Of a DNA stretch of 64,000 nucleotides, positions 19,758 through 30,334 are shown piece by piece. Both the position numbers and the translations under genes were made by a program. Each line of letters starts with the position of its first letter. Position 1 is the stretch's first letter. The notes under the pieces were generated by a model. It saw only the letters and a program-made list of their open reading frames with translations, was not told where the DNA came from and searched no databases. Source of the stretch: Tritrichomonas musculus (lineage: Eukaryota; Parabasalia; Tritrichomonadida; Tritrichomonadidae); assembly GCA_039105265.1 (NCBI GenBank), contig JAPFFF010000017.1, forward strand, positions 992,001-1,056,000, given 5' to 3'.

Positions 19758-22700
19758 ATGGATGATGAAGAATATGTCGAAATTCCAGAGCATATTGAAG
19801 AACCATCTGAAGAACAAGTTGTCGAATATATGAAATGGCTTGGCGCTGATCTCGAGAAAGACAAAGATTTATTTTATATTGGACGAAAGGCCTTAACAGC
19901 ACGTCTTCCTGCAGAATGGAAGATTTATCAAAAAAAAGATGGTGATGAGCAATTTTATTTTAATACACTAACTGGCGAATCAATTTGGGATCATCCACTC
20001 GATTCAAATTTTAAAAAAGAATTCATAGATGCAAAGAAAAAGAAATTAGAAGCCCCTGAATCTAAATTCACTTCTATTTCTTCTAAAAAAGTCAAGCTTA
20101 GCTCACTTCCCTCAGCAACATCAAATAAAGCTTCCACACCTCAGACTTCCAACACTGGAGCCACTGCTGCAGGAGCTAAGCCTCTTCTTTTTGTTTCAAG
20201 GGATACTGAATCTTCTGTACCTTTAGGGCCAATAATCAATAATCAAAAAAAAAATTCTTCACCTGTCTCACCTGCAACACAAACACAAACTAAATTTACA
20301 AGTAACAATGATTCGCATAACATTGATCAATATGATATTCTAATAGATCAAGAAAAACAAAAATTCAGTTTACAATTGCGAGATGAACTAGCCAAAATGA
20401 GAAATAATTTTGAAGATAAAAAAGAGAAACTAAAAAAGGAATTTGAAGAAGAAATAAATGAGATGAAGTCAAGTCATCAAGAAAAGGTTGATATGTTGAC
20501 TGCGAAAAACAATGAAGAAGAAGAAAAGCTTTCTGACTTGACCAAGCAACTGCTTGAAAAAAATAAAGAAGCAGAAGAAGAGTTAAAAAATATTCAAAAA
20601 GAGCATGAAAAGAAAGTATCTGAATTGAGATCAAAAAATAGTATAGAAATTAAAAAATTGAAACAATCAATTCAAGATTCAAAAAATGCCGATGATATTG
20701 CTAATTCACAAAAAGAAGAACTTGATAAAATCAAAAAGCAATTTGACAAACAAAAGAAAAATTTGCAATCTTCATTTGAAGATGAATTAGATAAATTAAA
20801 ACAAACTCATGAAGAAAATATTGAAAAAGAAAAGGAAAATCAGCGAAAAGAACTAGATCGGCTAAAATCGAATTTTGTATCAAAGAAATCTAGTATCGAG
20901 TCAGATTATCAAAAGCAACTCAAAGATTTTACTCGTAAACAAAATGATAAATTAAAATCTGATATTGAAGAAAAGAAGAAAGAATATGAAGAGCAGTTTC
21001 AATCTGATTCAAAAAGTATTCAAGATTCATATGAAAAGAAAAAGAGCCAACTTAAAAATAAACTTGAAAAACAAAAAGATATATCTCAAGAGAGTGATAA
21101 TCAAAACGAATCAAATATGCTTCAACAAATTCAAGATGATTTTGATCAAAAGAAAGAAAAGCTAAGCGAGCAATTTGAAGCCGAGTTGAACTCGATGAAA
21201 GCAAGCCACAAGAAAGAAATTGACAAACTTAAAAAATCACGTGAAAATGAAATTAATTCGATCAAATCTAATTATGAATCTAAAAAGTCACAAATAGAGA
21301 AAGAAATTCAAGATCTTGAAGCCAAGAAAGAAGAAGCAGAGAATGAAACAGAGAATGAAATCAAAGAACTTAAAGAAAAGCATAAAAAAGAAATTGAAAA
21401 ATTAAAATCAAAGCAACAAAAGCAGCTCTCAAAAAGTCAAAAAGATGAATTAGATAAAATAGCCTCAGATTTTGATGAACAAAAATCGCAACTAAAAAGT
21501 GAGCAAGAAAACGAACTAAATGAACTCAAAACGGAGCATAAAAACAAAATTGAAAAGATCAAGCAAGATCAACAAAAAAAGTTCACAGAAACGCAGAAAA
21601 AAATCATTGAACAGCACAACAAAGAACTGGAAGAGCAAAAGAAAGAAATGACCGATAAGTTCGACATTGAAATAGAATTGCTTAAAAGTCAACAAGAGGC
21701 CAAAATACAAGAAATGAAGCAGAAGCAAAGCAAAAACATTCTCAACACTCAAAACAACGAAATTGAAAAAATGAAGAAAAATCATGAAGAAACGAAATCA
21801 GATATGATTGAACAATTTGAAAGTGAACTAAACGAACTAAAAAGTGACCATCAAAAGAAGCTGGATCGAACCAAAAAAGAGCAGCAAAGAAAACTTAACA
21901 AATTACAATCTGATTTTGAAGAGAAAAAAGTCCAAATGAAAGAAGAATTCGATGAAGAAATAGACGAGCTTAAAGAGCAACAAAAGAAAGCTGCTGACAA
22001 ATTAAAGAACCTTAAGCAAAAGCAAGCACAACAGATATCAGCGCAAGAAGAAGAACTCAGCCAATTAAGCAATGAACTTGAAGAAAGGAAGAGCCAAATA
22101 AACTCACAATTTCAAATTGAATTGAATAATATGAAATTCCAGCATCAAAGAGAACTTGAGCAAGTTAAATTGTTACTGCAAAAAGAGATGCTTTCTAATA
22201 CAGAAATAGATTCATACAAAGCTACGATATCTCAATCAAAGGCTGAACTGAATTCGAAGCTTCAAAAAGAACTCGAAGAGATGCGAGCAAAGCATCAAGA
22301 AAAAGTCGAAATGAAGAAAGAAAAGTACAACGCGCAACTTGAGAATTTAAAGGCCAATTATGAACACCAGATAGAAATAGAGAAGCTCAAATTTGAATCA
22401 GAAAAACTTAAATATGACATCAGCCAACAACAGCAGCAGCAGAAGCAGAATGAAAACGCAAATGGCAAAATTGCGCTGAATGAAAGCATAAAGAATAGTA
22501 GCAGCTTCTTAAGTAGGACTCAATTAAGGATACTTTCTTTCACTCCCAATTTGTCGCCTGTTACAATCAAGCCCAAGAAAAATAGAAAGAAAAAGCATTT
22601 CTACTTGTCAATGAGCTTTCCCGAATCAGTCAACATTTACAGATTCTCGAAGTCTTACTTCGCAACAGCCAGACTCTTTGTTGCTGATTTTCCTCCTAAT

Positions 22701-23672
22701 TTGGGACTGATGCAGCAATTCCTGCAAAATCAGCCAAATCAAAAGAATCAATCAACAGTCTTTCCTTTCCCTTCGGTGCCTTCTTCCTTCATTCAATTTG
22801 CGGACAATATAATTCAAAATGGCTCAAAAAGTGAAGTGATGCAACCGGCTTCAAAAATTTTCGATAATTCGTCATTCTTCATTGAAGAAGAAAAAAGTGC
22901 ACCACCGCCTCAAATTCCTTTGAATAACCTCCAAATTAAAACAGTGAACGTTTACGATTTGAATGTCGATACAAAGGCCAAAAAAGCCTTCAAAAAGGTG
23001 AAGGAGGCAGCGGCAGATATTTCTAACGAAATTAAAGATAAAACAGGAGATATGCAAACCGTCATACAAAGCTATAAATTGACCATTGCCGATCAAAGTA
23101 AAACAATCGGCCAAATAACCTCTGAATTTCAGGAACAGACGAGTCATATGTCCCGAGATATACAGAACGCAATGCAGGAGGTTGAAAAGTCTTATAGAAT
23201 GGCAATGGAAACCGTCACTAACCTCCAGCGAAATAGCGTAAATAGCCTCAATTTGTTGAATATTCAAAAAGCTAGCTTTAAGCCACATTTGCCTTCGTCA
23301 ACATCGTCAAGAAGAAGAAGTAGAAAAATTGATGACGAAATAGACGATGATTATAGAAGAAAGTACAGAAGAAGATACGCTGCTAGTAATGCTAATAATA
23401 ATAATTACAAAAAAAGAAAGAAGATAGTATCTGATGACGAGAGCGAATTCGAAGAAGTAGCTGACGATGAGAGCGGATTTTCGAATTATGGAGAGATTTT
23501 CGATTCGGATCCTTCATTTATGAAATCAAATAAAATTAGAGCTGACGCAAAGAAGGAGTTGTTAAAATGGCATATTGAAGGTTTAAACGCAAAGAAAGAA
23601 ATAGAAAATGATAAGAAAATATTCAAACAGCTGAAAAGAGATAATAATTTGACTGATTCTGAAAGCGTTTAA
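19758..23672 (+). CDS. CEP164: CEP164-like WW-domain and coiled-coil protein
   Basis: 1304 residues. The N-terminus has the hallmark arrangement of CEP164, a distal-appendage protein of the mother centriole/basal body needed for docking to membrane. A helical lead-in (EEQVVEYMKWLGADLEKDKDL) runs into a WW domain at about 52-84 (LPAEWKIYQ, FYFNTLTGESIWDHP). A disordered Ser/Thr/Pro linker (90-190) precedes about 700 residues of heptad-rich coiled coil, with units resembling EELNELKSxHQKK. A second structured region follows (940-1110), then a basic C-terminus (RRKYRRRYAASN). The order and size agree with CEP164 (about 1460 residues in human). The N-terminal likeness is strong. The rest is coiled coil and not informative. 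Basal-body anchoring of flagella is the expected role. Confidence 0.8.
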   Translation: MDDEEYVEIPEHIEEPSEEQVVEYMKWLGADLEKDKDLFYIGRKALTARLPAEWKIYQKKDGDEQFYFNTLTGESIWDHPLDSNFKKEFIDAKKKKLEAPESKFTSISSKKVKLSSLPSATSNKASTPQTSNTGATAAGAKPLLFVSRDTESSVPLGPIINNQKKNSSPVSPATQTQTKFTSNNDSHNIDQYDILIDQEKQKFSLQLRDELAKMRNNFEDKKEKLKKEFEEEINEMKSSHQEKVDMLTAKNNEEEEKLSDLTKQLLEKNKEAEEELKNIQKEHEKKVSELRSKNSIEIKKLKQSIQDSKNADDIANSQKEELDKIKKQFDKQKKNLQSSFEDELDKLKQTHEENIEKEKENQRKELDRLKSNFVSKKSSIESDYQKQLKDFTRKQNDKLKSDIEEKKKEYEEQFQSDSKSIQDSYEKKKSQLKNKLEKQKDISQESDNQNESNMLQQIQDDFDQKKEKLSEQFEAELNSMKASHKKEIDKLKKSRENEINSIKSNYESKKSQIEKEIQDLEAKKEEAENETENEIKELKEKHKKEIEKLKSKQQKQLSKSQKDELDKIASDFDEQKSQLKSEQENELNELKTEHKNKIEKIKQDQQKKFTETQKKIIEQHNKELEEQKKEMTDKFDIEIELLKSQQEAKIQEMKQKQSKNILNTQNNEIEKMKKNHEETKSDMIEQFESELNELKSDHQKKLDRTKKEQQRKLNKLQSDFEEKKVQMKEEFDEEIDELKEQQKKAADKLKNLKQKQAQQISAQEEELSQLSNELEERKSQINSQFQIELNNMKFQHQRELEQVKLLLQKEMLSNTEIDSYKATISQSKAELNSKLQKELEEMRAKHQEKVEMKKEKYNAQLENLKANYEHQIEIEKLKFESEKLKYDISQQQQQQKQNENANGKIALNESIKNSSSFLSRTQLRILSFTPNLSPVTIKPKKNRKKKHFYLSMSFPESVNIYRFSKSYFATARLFVADFPPNLGLMQQFLQNQPNQKNQSTVFPFPSVPSSFIQFADNIIQNGSKSEVMQPASKIFDNSSFFIEEEKSAPPPQIPLNNLQIKTVNVYDLNVDTKAKKAFKKVKEAAADISNEIKDKTGDMQTVIQSYKLTIADQSKTIGQITSEFQEQTSHMSRDIQNAMQEVEKSYRMAMETVTNLQRNSVNSLNLLNIQKASFKPHLPSSTSSRRRSRKIDDEIDDDYRRKYRRRYAASNANNNNYKKRKKIVSDDESEFEEVADDESGFSNYGEIFDSDPSFMKSNKIRADAKKELLKWHIEGLNAKKEIENDKKIFKQLKRDNNLTDSESV

Positions 23673-23969
23673 ATTTTCATTTGAGTCTGTTTGATTTTTT
23701 TTATATATGTTTTGTTTTGTAAATAAAAAATATTTTAAAATATAGAATGGTATATTGTTTTATTCTTCTTGTTCAAATGAGGCTTGATTCTATACTCATA
23801 TGAGTATAAACTCATTTTGAAGAATTTCAAATTTCATCACCAAAAAATAAAAAAATCAAATGTTAAAATGCAAAATGCAAAATCTTCTGTAATGTATTTT
23901 CAATAAAATATTTATTTACCCAATCAAATATGGCATATATATGATCTACTATATTTATAAAAAAAAAAA

Positions 23970-25349
23970 CTAGAAATCAGACTGTTGTATTTGTGAACTA
24001 AGAATATTAAGTACATCAGTTATTTTGCTTTTGAGTTCGGTTTCTTTGTTTTGAATATTTTCAATCTTTGAAGAAGCTTCGTCAAGTTTTGCTTTTTGGT
24101 TATTTAACGTTTCCTCAAATTGATTGATTGAAGAATCCAATTTGCTCACGTTTTCTTCAGCTTGTTGAGCTTCGATTTTTTTCTTTTCAACTGATTCCAT
24201 TAGGCTATTAAGAGTAGCATTTTTTTCTTCTTTAGCTTTCTCTAAATCTGCAACTTTTTTGCTTAGTTCATCAATTTCAGATTGAAATTGACTCTGCTTC
24301 TTTTGTTGTTCATCAAGCTGTGATTGAAGATTTGTTTCATTTTGCTTGAGAGATTCGATTTCGGAATCAATTTTGGATATTTCGTTGTTTGTCGTTTCAA
24401 GTTGCTGTTTCAATTGATCTTCAATCGCTTTTCCAGAGGAATACTGTTCTTTCTTGGCTTCCAATAATTTTTGGGCTTCTTTGAGATATGTTAGAGTTCC
24501 TGGGGCAGATGATTCTGATTTGCTAATAACATCAAGTTCAGCAAGGAATTTTCTTCTAGAATCAATCATTTTGAGAAGCTGAGCTGTAACTAAGTCTGCT
24601 AATGCAATTTCATCAGACATTTCATTTTCTTTTGGTTTTGATTTATTAGCCTCTGCTAATTTTGTTGTTAATTCAATTTTCTCATTTGTTAGAATTAATG
24701 ACTGTTGGTGAAATTGATCTTCCATTCGTTGCATTTGAAGCATTTTAGATTTTAATTCTGCTTGAAGTTTTGTTATTTCGGCGTTAAGTGCATCTACTTG
24801 TCCCTTTCCTTTCTTTGAAAGTGCTGCATTTGATGATTGAAGTTTGCCTATTTGATCTTCAAGATTAGCAACTTTTTGTGAATTTGCGCGTTTTAACATA
24901 TCAGCTTCCATTTTATAATTTTCTTCTAATTTCTTTTTGGCGAGTTCAAGCTGCATTTTTTCGGTTTCTGATTTGGCAAGGGCGTTTGCAAACGCTTGAA
25001 TATCTTTGCCTTCCTTTTTTAAATATTTAAGTTCTTTTTGAAGTTGAAGTGAAGCATAATATAAGCTTGTATAAAGTGGGCTATTTAAAACAGTATTAGA
25101 AAGAGCTTTGCCTTTTCCAGTAGCTAAAAGTGCCTTTCCTTCTGAAGTATTTATTATTTCAGAAATTTGTGAGAAAATCTCAATAATAGTCAGATAATAA
25201 TCGCATTCAATTGGATTTGGAAAAAAATCTGTCATAATTTTTACGAACTGAGCTGTTTTTGCTGAATCATCACTGTTGTTTATGCAATCTTTGACACTGG
25301 AGATGAGCCTTTTTAGTTTTTCGCTTCCATCTTTAAAATCAATTTCCAT
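23970..25349 (-). CDS. Coiled-coil protein, unknown function
   Basis: 459 residues, not recognised. The N-terminal 110 residues look like a small helical domain (FVKIMTDFFPNPIECDYYL). The remainder, about 110-455, is nearly continuous coiled coil (AELKSKMLQMQRMEDQ, SEIDELSKKVADLEKAKEEK). No membrane or signal segment. It is convergent with the CEP164-like gene, with about 300 bases between stops. A cytoskeletal or basal-body role would suit the neighbourhood but is not shown. Confidence 0.75.
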   Translation of the reverse strand: MEIDFKDGSEKLKRLISSVKDCINNSDDSAKTAQFVKIMTDFFPNPIECDYYLTIIEIFSQISEIINTSEGKALLATGKGKALSNTVLNSPLYTSLYYASLQLQKELKYLKKEGKDIQAFANALAKSETEKMQLELAKKKLEENYKMEADMLKRANSQKVANLEDQIGKLQSSNAALSKKGKGQVDALNAEITKLQAELKSKMLQMQRMEDQFHQQSLILTNEKIELTTKLAEANKSKPKENEMSDEIALADLVTAQLLKMIDSRRKFLAELDVISKSESSAPGTLTYLKEAQKLLEAKKEQYSSGKAIEDQLKQQLETTNNEISKIDSEIESLKQNETNLQSQLDEQQKKQSQFQSEIDELSKKVADLEKAKEEKNATLNSLMESVEKKKIEAQQAEENVSKLDSSINQFEETLNNQKAKLDEASSKIENIQNKETELKSKITDVLNILSSQIQQSDF

Positions 25350-25612
25350 TGTTATGAAGATTTTGATACAAATTGAAAAAGATAAAAGCTCACAAACAAA
25401 AATCGTTCATTCACAAAAATAAAATGAAATTTTTAAAAAGTTTTAAAATTTTTGAAAAACTTTAGCTGAATTTTTTATTTTTTATTTCAAATTGAATTAA
25501 CAACAATAAGCGAATTATTATATACATAATTCGCTTTATAAGTCTGTTTAATAATATTAATATTAAATAAGTATTCATATAAAATATATAAAACATTTTC
25601 CAAATAATTTAA

Positions 25613-27157
25613 TTAATCATCATCATCTTCATCATCCGTTGCGGGAGTAGCTTCAAATTCATTCTGAACATTTTGGCCAGATACGTTTCTGTATCCAATT
25701 TCACCGCAAATCAATGCAGCAACAACGAAGATGGACGAAAAACAAATTAATCTTCCAGGATTTTCTTCAAAAAACTTAAAAGAGCCGAGATACATAGACA
25801 ATGTTAAAATAGCCAAAACAGATCCGCAATTACCAAACAAAATAATCAACGAAAGACTTCCAGCCAGCTTTTCTGGAGGAGTAATAAGAGATACATAAGC
25901 ATATGGAGCCGAGTTACCAATTACAACAGAAACTCCATTCAGCATGTAAGGAATGGTCAATAAAAATTTATTTTTAATCAGATAAAATAAGATATCAGCT
26001 AAAAAAAGACATATCATTCCCAATATCCAAGATGCCTTCAATCCTATAAAATTCACAATTTTTGTATTCAAGAAAGAATAGATAAGCTGAACAAAAGTTT
26101 GAAAAAGACTCAAAAATTGTGCATAACTAACTCCTGCATCATACAAACCATCAGGTGCATTAGGAACGCCCCCAAAAATAAATTTTGCAATATAATTTGA
26201 GCCTTGAAATACAAATTGAACAGCACCAATAGCTTGGAAGAAAAAAGCAATTAAAACGAAGAATAAATTTCTGTTCATAGCGCTAAATGATTCAAGAATT
26301 AAAATGAATGAATTTACATTTCGTGGTTTTTCAAGCATTTGTTCTTCAGGAGTTGAAACTACTGAAACAATCAATGCTACAAGCCCGATAATTGAAGAAC
26401 AAACAAGAACAAGAGTTTCATTATTCATTTTTGTATATTGATACAATTTTAACGCTCCTATTGAATTGGATATAACTCCGGCGATAGCTGTATCTAAAAC
26501 GCAAATACTTGATACTAGAACTTGTTGAGATGCTGGAACAACATCAGAACACATTGCACGTCCTGGGCCATTAGCAACGTTTCCGCCGAAATAAGCTAAA
26601 ATCATTCCTGTAACAAAATAAAATATAGCAGCATTGTTATTGTAATTAAGCGTAACATGTGATTTTATATCATTATTTGCACTTTGTATTGAATTTTCAA
26701 TTGGTTTTGTATTGAATTTTGAGCTCAACTCACGACAAAAGCTAATCATTAGGAGGCCAATTAAAACAAATGTTTCGCCAACAATTAAATAAATCCTTCT
26801 TCGCCCAAATTTAAGTGTAGTTGAATCAGAAAACGCGGCAATAAAAGGTGGAATAATTAATCCAGAAAGGCATCCAATTAAAAAAACAAAAGTGGTCCCA
26901 ATGTGAGATAAATTGAGTTTATTGCAGTATGGGTTAGTAAGAACTCCAAGAGGTATCCAAATAAAGCACATTGCAATTTGGTTAGCGCAAATTGCAAAAA
27001 TCCATAATTGACTAATTTTTTTTCGTTTGCATAAGGGAATCCATTTTTTTTCAGATGGTATAATTGAGTGGTATCCTATATCTTTAATTCCACCCCCCTG
27101 ATTTTCAGATTGGTATGATAAATGTACTTCTCTCATTTTGAATTTGTATTTGTTCAT
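25613..27157 (-). CDS. MFS sugar transporter-like (GPH/SLC45-like)
   Basis: 514 residues with about 12 hydrophobic helices. The loop after helix 3 has FGRRRIYLIVG, the RRR signature of the sucrose/H+ (SUT, SLC45) branch. A later segment, GGNVANGPGRAMCSDVVP, corresponds to the NxxxGPxRALxAD motif of that group. The tail is a poly-acidic cytosolic stretch (DDEDDDD). Proton-coupled disaccharide or related solute uptake at the plasma membrane is the family role. The true substrate is unknown. I start at the ATG at 27157 (MNKYKFKMREV): a GTG four codons earlier is not used as a start in eukaryotes. Confidence 0.82.
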   Translation of the reverse strand: MNKYKFKMREVHLSYQSENQGGGIKDIGYHSIIPSEKKWIPLCKRKKISQLWIFAICANQIAMCFIWIPLGVLTNPYCNKLNLSHIGTTFVFLIGCLSGLIIPPFIAAFSDSTTLKFGRRRIYLIVGETFVLIGLLMISFCRELSSKFNTKPIENSIQSANNDIKSHVTLNYNNNAAIFYFVTGMILAYFGGNVANGPGRAMCSDVVPASQQVLVSSICVLDTAIAGVISNSIGALKLYQYTKMNNETLVLVCSSIIGLVALIVSVVSTPEEQMLEKPRNVNSFILILESFSAMNRNLFFVLIAFFFQAIGAVQFVFQGSNYIAKFIFGGVPNAPDGLYDAGVSYAQFLSLFQTFVQLIYSFLNTKIVNFIGLKASWILGMICLFLADILFYLIKNKFLLTIPYMLNGVSVVIGNSAPYAYVSLITPPEKLAGSLSLIILFGNCGSVLAILTLSMYLGSFKFFEENPGRLICFSSIFVVAALICGEIGYRNVSGQNVQNEFEATPATDDEDDDD

Positions 27158-27542
27158 ATAAAAATTCACTATTGATTATTTTTGATTAACCTTAATGAAA
27201 AATTTGTATAAAGTCAATATGATAAAAAAATCTTCTAAAAAAATGTCTAAAAAAAACTTTAATTTAATGTAGTCAAAGAGCCATCAAATTCATCAATGGA
27301 TTTTGAATTTATATTAAATGAATAAAATATAAAGTTGTCAAAATTCGTTGTAATTGAAAAGTTTAAATTTAATTTTTTTTGAATTAATAATTTATTGAAA
27401 AATAAATTGAATATATCATTCCACTTATTTTATGCAAAATATATTTAATAAATTTGAATGAGTTTTATGGATTTTACGATTAATTTAAATTCAAATATAT
27501 TAACGTATTGGTCTTTCATTTATATATTTTTCTTTGAATAAA
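27158..27542. other. Divergent intergenic region, 385 bases
   Basis: AT-rich region between the transporter (minus) and the PP1-like gene (plus). A TCATTT initiator-like string at 27516-27521 lies 25 bases before the ATG at 27543. Nothing else seen. Confidence 0.45.
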
Positions 27543-28835
27543 ATGGATTTACATGAAGTAATTAGACCTATTTGGATGTATTATTATCGAATGATTCAAT
27601 CAAATAATGATATATTGGACTCTTCTCTTACATTTCCGCTGGTTCCTCAAACTCATATTGAATTACTCATGAAAGAGACTGCAAATATTTTATATAATGA
27701 ACCATCGTTATTAAGAATAATTGGTGATGTCGTTGTAATAGGTGCAATTCATGGCCATATTCTTGATTTGTTCCGAATTATAAAACAGTTTGGATCTCCT
27801 GAATATACCAAATATTTATTTCTTGGCAATTTTATTGATTATGGTGACTTTTCAACAGAAACTGCTATTTTAATTTTCGTTTTAAAATACTTATATCCAA
27901 ACAATGTTTTTATTATAAGGGGAAAGCATGAGTTTGCTCATATTTGTCAAAGAGGAACTTTTTCTTCGGAATTGTATGCAATATATGGAAATAAAATGAT
28001 ACAGTCAGCTTTTTTAAAAGCATTTGCTTATCTACCTTTTGCGTCTCTTGTTAATAACAAGATCTTATGTGTTCATGGTGGGATTGGTCCAAATTCGAAT
28101 GATATTTCTACTATTGAATCAATCAAAAGACCAATTTATGATTCAGAAAGTATTGTAGCAAAAGAGCTTATTTTTTCAGAACCATCAGATTCGATTTCTC
28201 AAAGTATAAAATCACGTAATTATCTTTATACGTTTGGACAAAAAGCAGTTCAAGCTTTCATGAAAAATGAAAAAATTGATCTCATCATTCGTTGTAAAGA
28301 AATAATTGAAGGAGGGATTGAATATGGTTTCAATAATTCAATTGCATCAGTCTGTTCAGCTTCTAATTTTTGTGGTATTTATAAAAATAATTCCTGTGTA
28401 ATTAAAATAAAAAGCAATGGTCAAAACGAGCAGGTTATTTTACCTCCTATTGCATATGTTAAAAGGATGAAGGCGGTTCACCTTTCAAGGAGAATTTCAA
28501 ATATAAGTTCTTATCCTAATACAGTTCCATCTGTTTCAGGACCTGTTACTACTTCACGTTCATGCCCAAATTCCAATGTATCACTAGTTTCATCTTTAAA
28601 ATCAAGCACGAAGCTTCCAGTCTTGTCATCACGAATAAAGGAATGCTCCAACATGTCACAGAAAAATGTTGAAAATAGTATAATTCCCAACCGTAAAAGC
28701 ATGTATGGTCAAAAAAATATAGGGGAAGTAAATCATACTTTTGGAATGAAAAAAGATTTTGAATTTTTAGGATTAAAGAAGATTACGCCATCTAGGCTCC
28801 CTGGAAGTAAAAGATCCCCGTCTGTTTGGAAATAA
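27543..28835 (+). CDS. PP1-like protein with lost metal ligands (pseudophosphatase)
   Basis: 430 residues. The core, about 20-290, follows the PPP fold of PP1/PP2A, but the motifs are altered. GDxHG reads GAIHG (about 66-70), GDxxDRG reads GNFIDYG (about 95-101), GNHE reads GKHE (about 127), and the late RAH/RSH histidine site reads RCKEI. CVHGG is kept. So two metal-binding Asp/Asn, the bridging residues and one His are changed, and metal-dependent catalysis is unlikely. The C-terminal 130 residues are a Ser/Asn-rich disordered tail (SSYPNTVPSVSGPVT). It probably acts as a binding decoy or scaffold. The TTG-initiated extension of three codons was dropped in favour of ATG. Contrast the intact PP5-like gene at 3589. 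Confidence 0.85.
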   Translation: MDLHEVIRPIWMYYYRMIQSNNDILDSSLTFPLVPQTHIELLMKETANILYNEPSLLRIIGDVVVIGAIHGHILDLFRIIKQFGSPEYTKYLFLGNFIDYGDFSTETAILIFVLKYLYPNNVFIIRGKHEFAHICQRGTFSSELYAIYGNKMIQSAFLKAFAYLPFASLVNNKILCVHGGIGPNSNDISTIESIKRPIYDSESIVAKELIFSEPSDSISQSIKSRNYLYTFGQKAVQAFMKNEKIDLIIRCKEIIEGGIEYGFNNSIASVCSASNFCGIYKNNSCVIKIKSNGQNEQVILPPIAYVKRMKAVHLSRRISNISSYPNTVPSVSGPVTTSRSCPNSNVSLVSSLKSSTKLPVLSSRIKECSNMSQKNVENSIIPNRKSMYGQKNIGEVNHTFGMKKDFEFLGLKKITPSRLPGSKRSPSVWK

Positions 28836-29203
28836 CTATTTCTAATGCACAAATAAATTAAATCAATTAGCCCTTAGTAGTTTTGGGCCTTTTGATTTTG
28901 TCCCCATTTAATATATATGAAACTATTACTGTTTTATAAAAGTTAGATTTTTATTAGTATATAATATCTTAGATGTTATAAATGTAGTAGAGTTTTGTTT
29001 TGTTTTGTTTTTTATCATTATTTTGAAAATGTAAATCTACCAAAAAAAATGCTTCGAGAATTATTAATTTGTATGCAAAATTGCTTCACAATTATTAAGC
29101 CGCTTAATTTAAGCCTGGTCTTCATTAAAATTTGTTTTTTTTTTTAACTTTGATTTTGAAAAATTAAATGTCTTATTTTTTGAAAAAGTTGTTAAAATAA
29201 ATT
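28836..29203. other. Intergenic, 368 bases
   Basis: AT-rich spacer between two plus-strand genes. A ttttgttttgttttg run is at about 28993-29009, and a short inverted text near 29095-29115 (ttaagccgcttaa). No gene seen. Confidence 0.45.
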
Positions 29204-30293
29204 ATGGAAGTATTGTTTAATGATTATAATGAATTTCAAGACATGACTCGTGAAGGTTATATGGAAAGGACAAAAAACAAGATTGAGCATGAGGGGAAAG
29301 CTCGTCATTTTCGGTTCATAATCAAGCTTGCTGATTTATATAGACAGAATAAAATTGAACTTATCCGCCAGGTTTTAGATGAAGAAAAAAAAATTATTGA
29401 AAAAGAAAAAGAAAAGCTTGCTAAAGACAAATCTTCTTTGGAAACCCGAATAAATTCTATTCAAGAACGAAAGTATTGCATTCCGATGCTTGAGCTTGAA
29501 TTTTGCATATTAACGACAAAGCCTTTTCCGCACTCATTATTATTTACTGGTCTTTTTAAAAGAGAGGAAATAACAAATCTGCCTAATGCTATTGATAAAT
29601 TGGACACAATATTTGAAACTCCATTTTACAATTTCATTCCTGGAGATGTTAACGTTACGCATGCTCATGTTATTTTAGCATATCTTTCTTATTCACCAGA
29701 CAATTGGGGCAATTTTCTCAAAATTTTCAAAGAAAAGTATAAAAGCGAGTCTACGTATAGGTTTTCTTTTCTTTATTTCCTTTCGATTTGGTTTGAAATG
29801 CGCCCGAAGCATTTTTTGTCATATATTCCGATTTTTCTTAATTTTGCTCAAGAATTTGAAGATGGAAATCTTTTTATCAAGCATTTTAAGATTATTCTTG
29901 AACGTGCAAAACGCAATGTCGAATTCATGTTTTTACCGCTTGATGGTATTCCTTCAGAATTTCATCTTACCTACCTCCAACTTAGTGACAAAAATAAAAT
30001 AATCGTTGGTAACAATGCTAGTTCAATTCAGAACTCATTTAAATCAAACCTTTTCAAAAGAATTAACCTGAAAAAAAAACTACCAATCAAAGGTAGTGAT
30101 AATATTATCAATGATCTTAGCAACGATAATAATACCAATAATAATAATACCAATAACAATAATAATAATAGTAATAATAATAACAATAATAGTAATAATA
30201 ACATTAACAGTAACAATAATAATAACAAAAGTAATAAAAATAGTAAAAATAGTAATAATAAAAATAATACTAATAGCAGCAATAACAATATTG

Positions 30294-30334
<41 letters not shown>

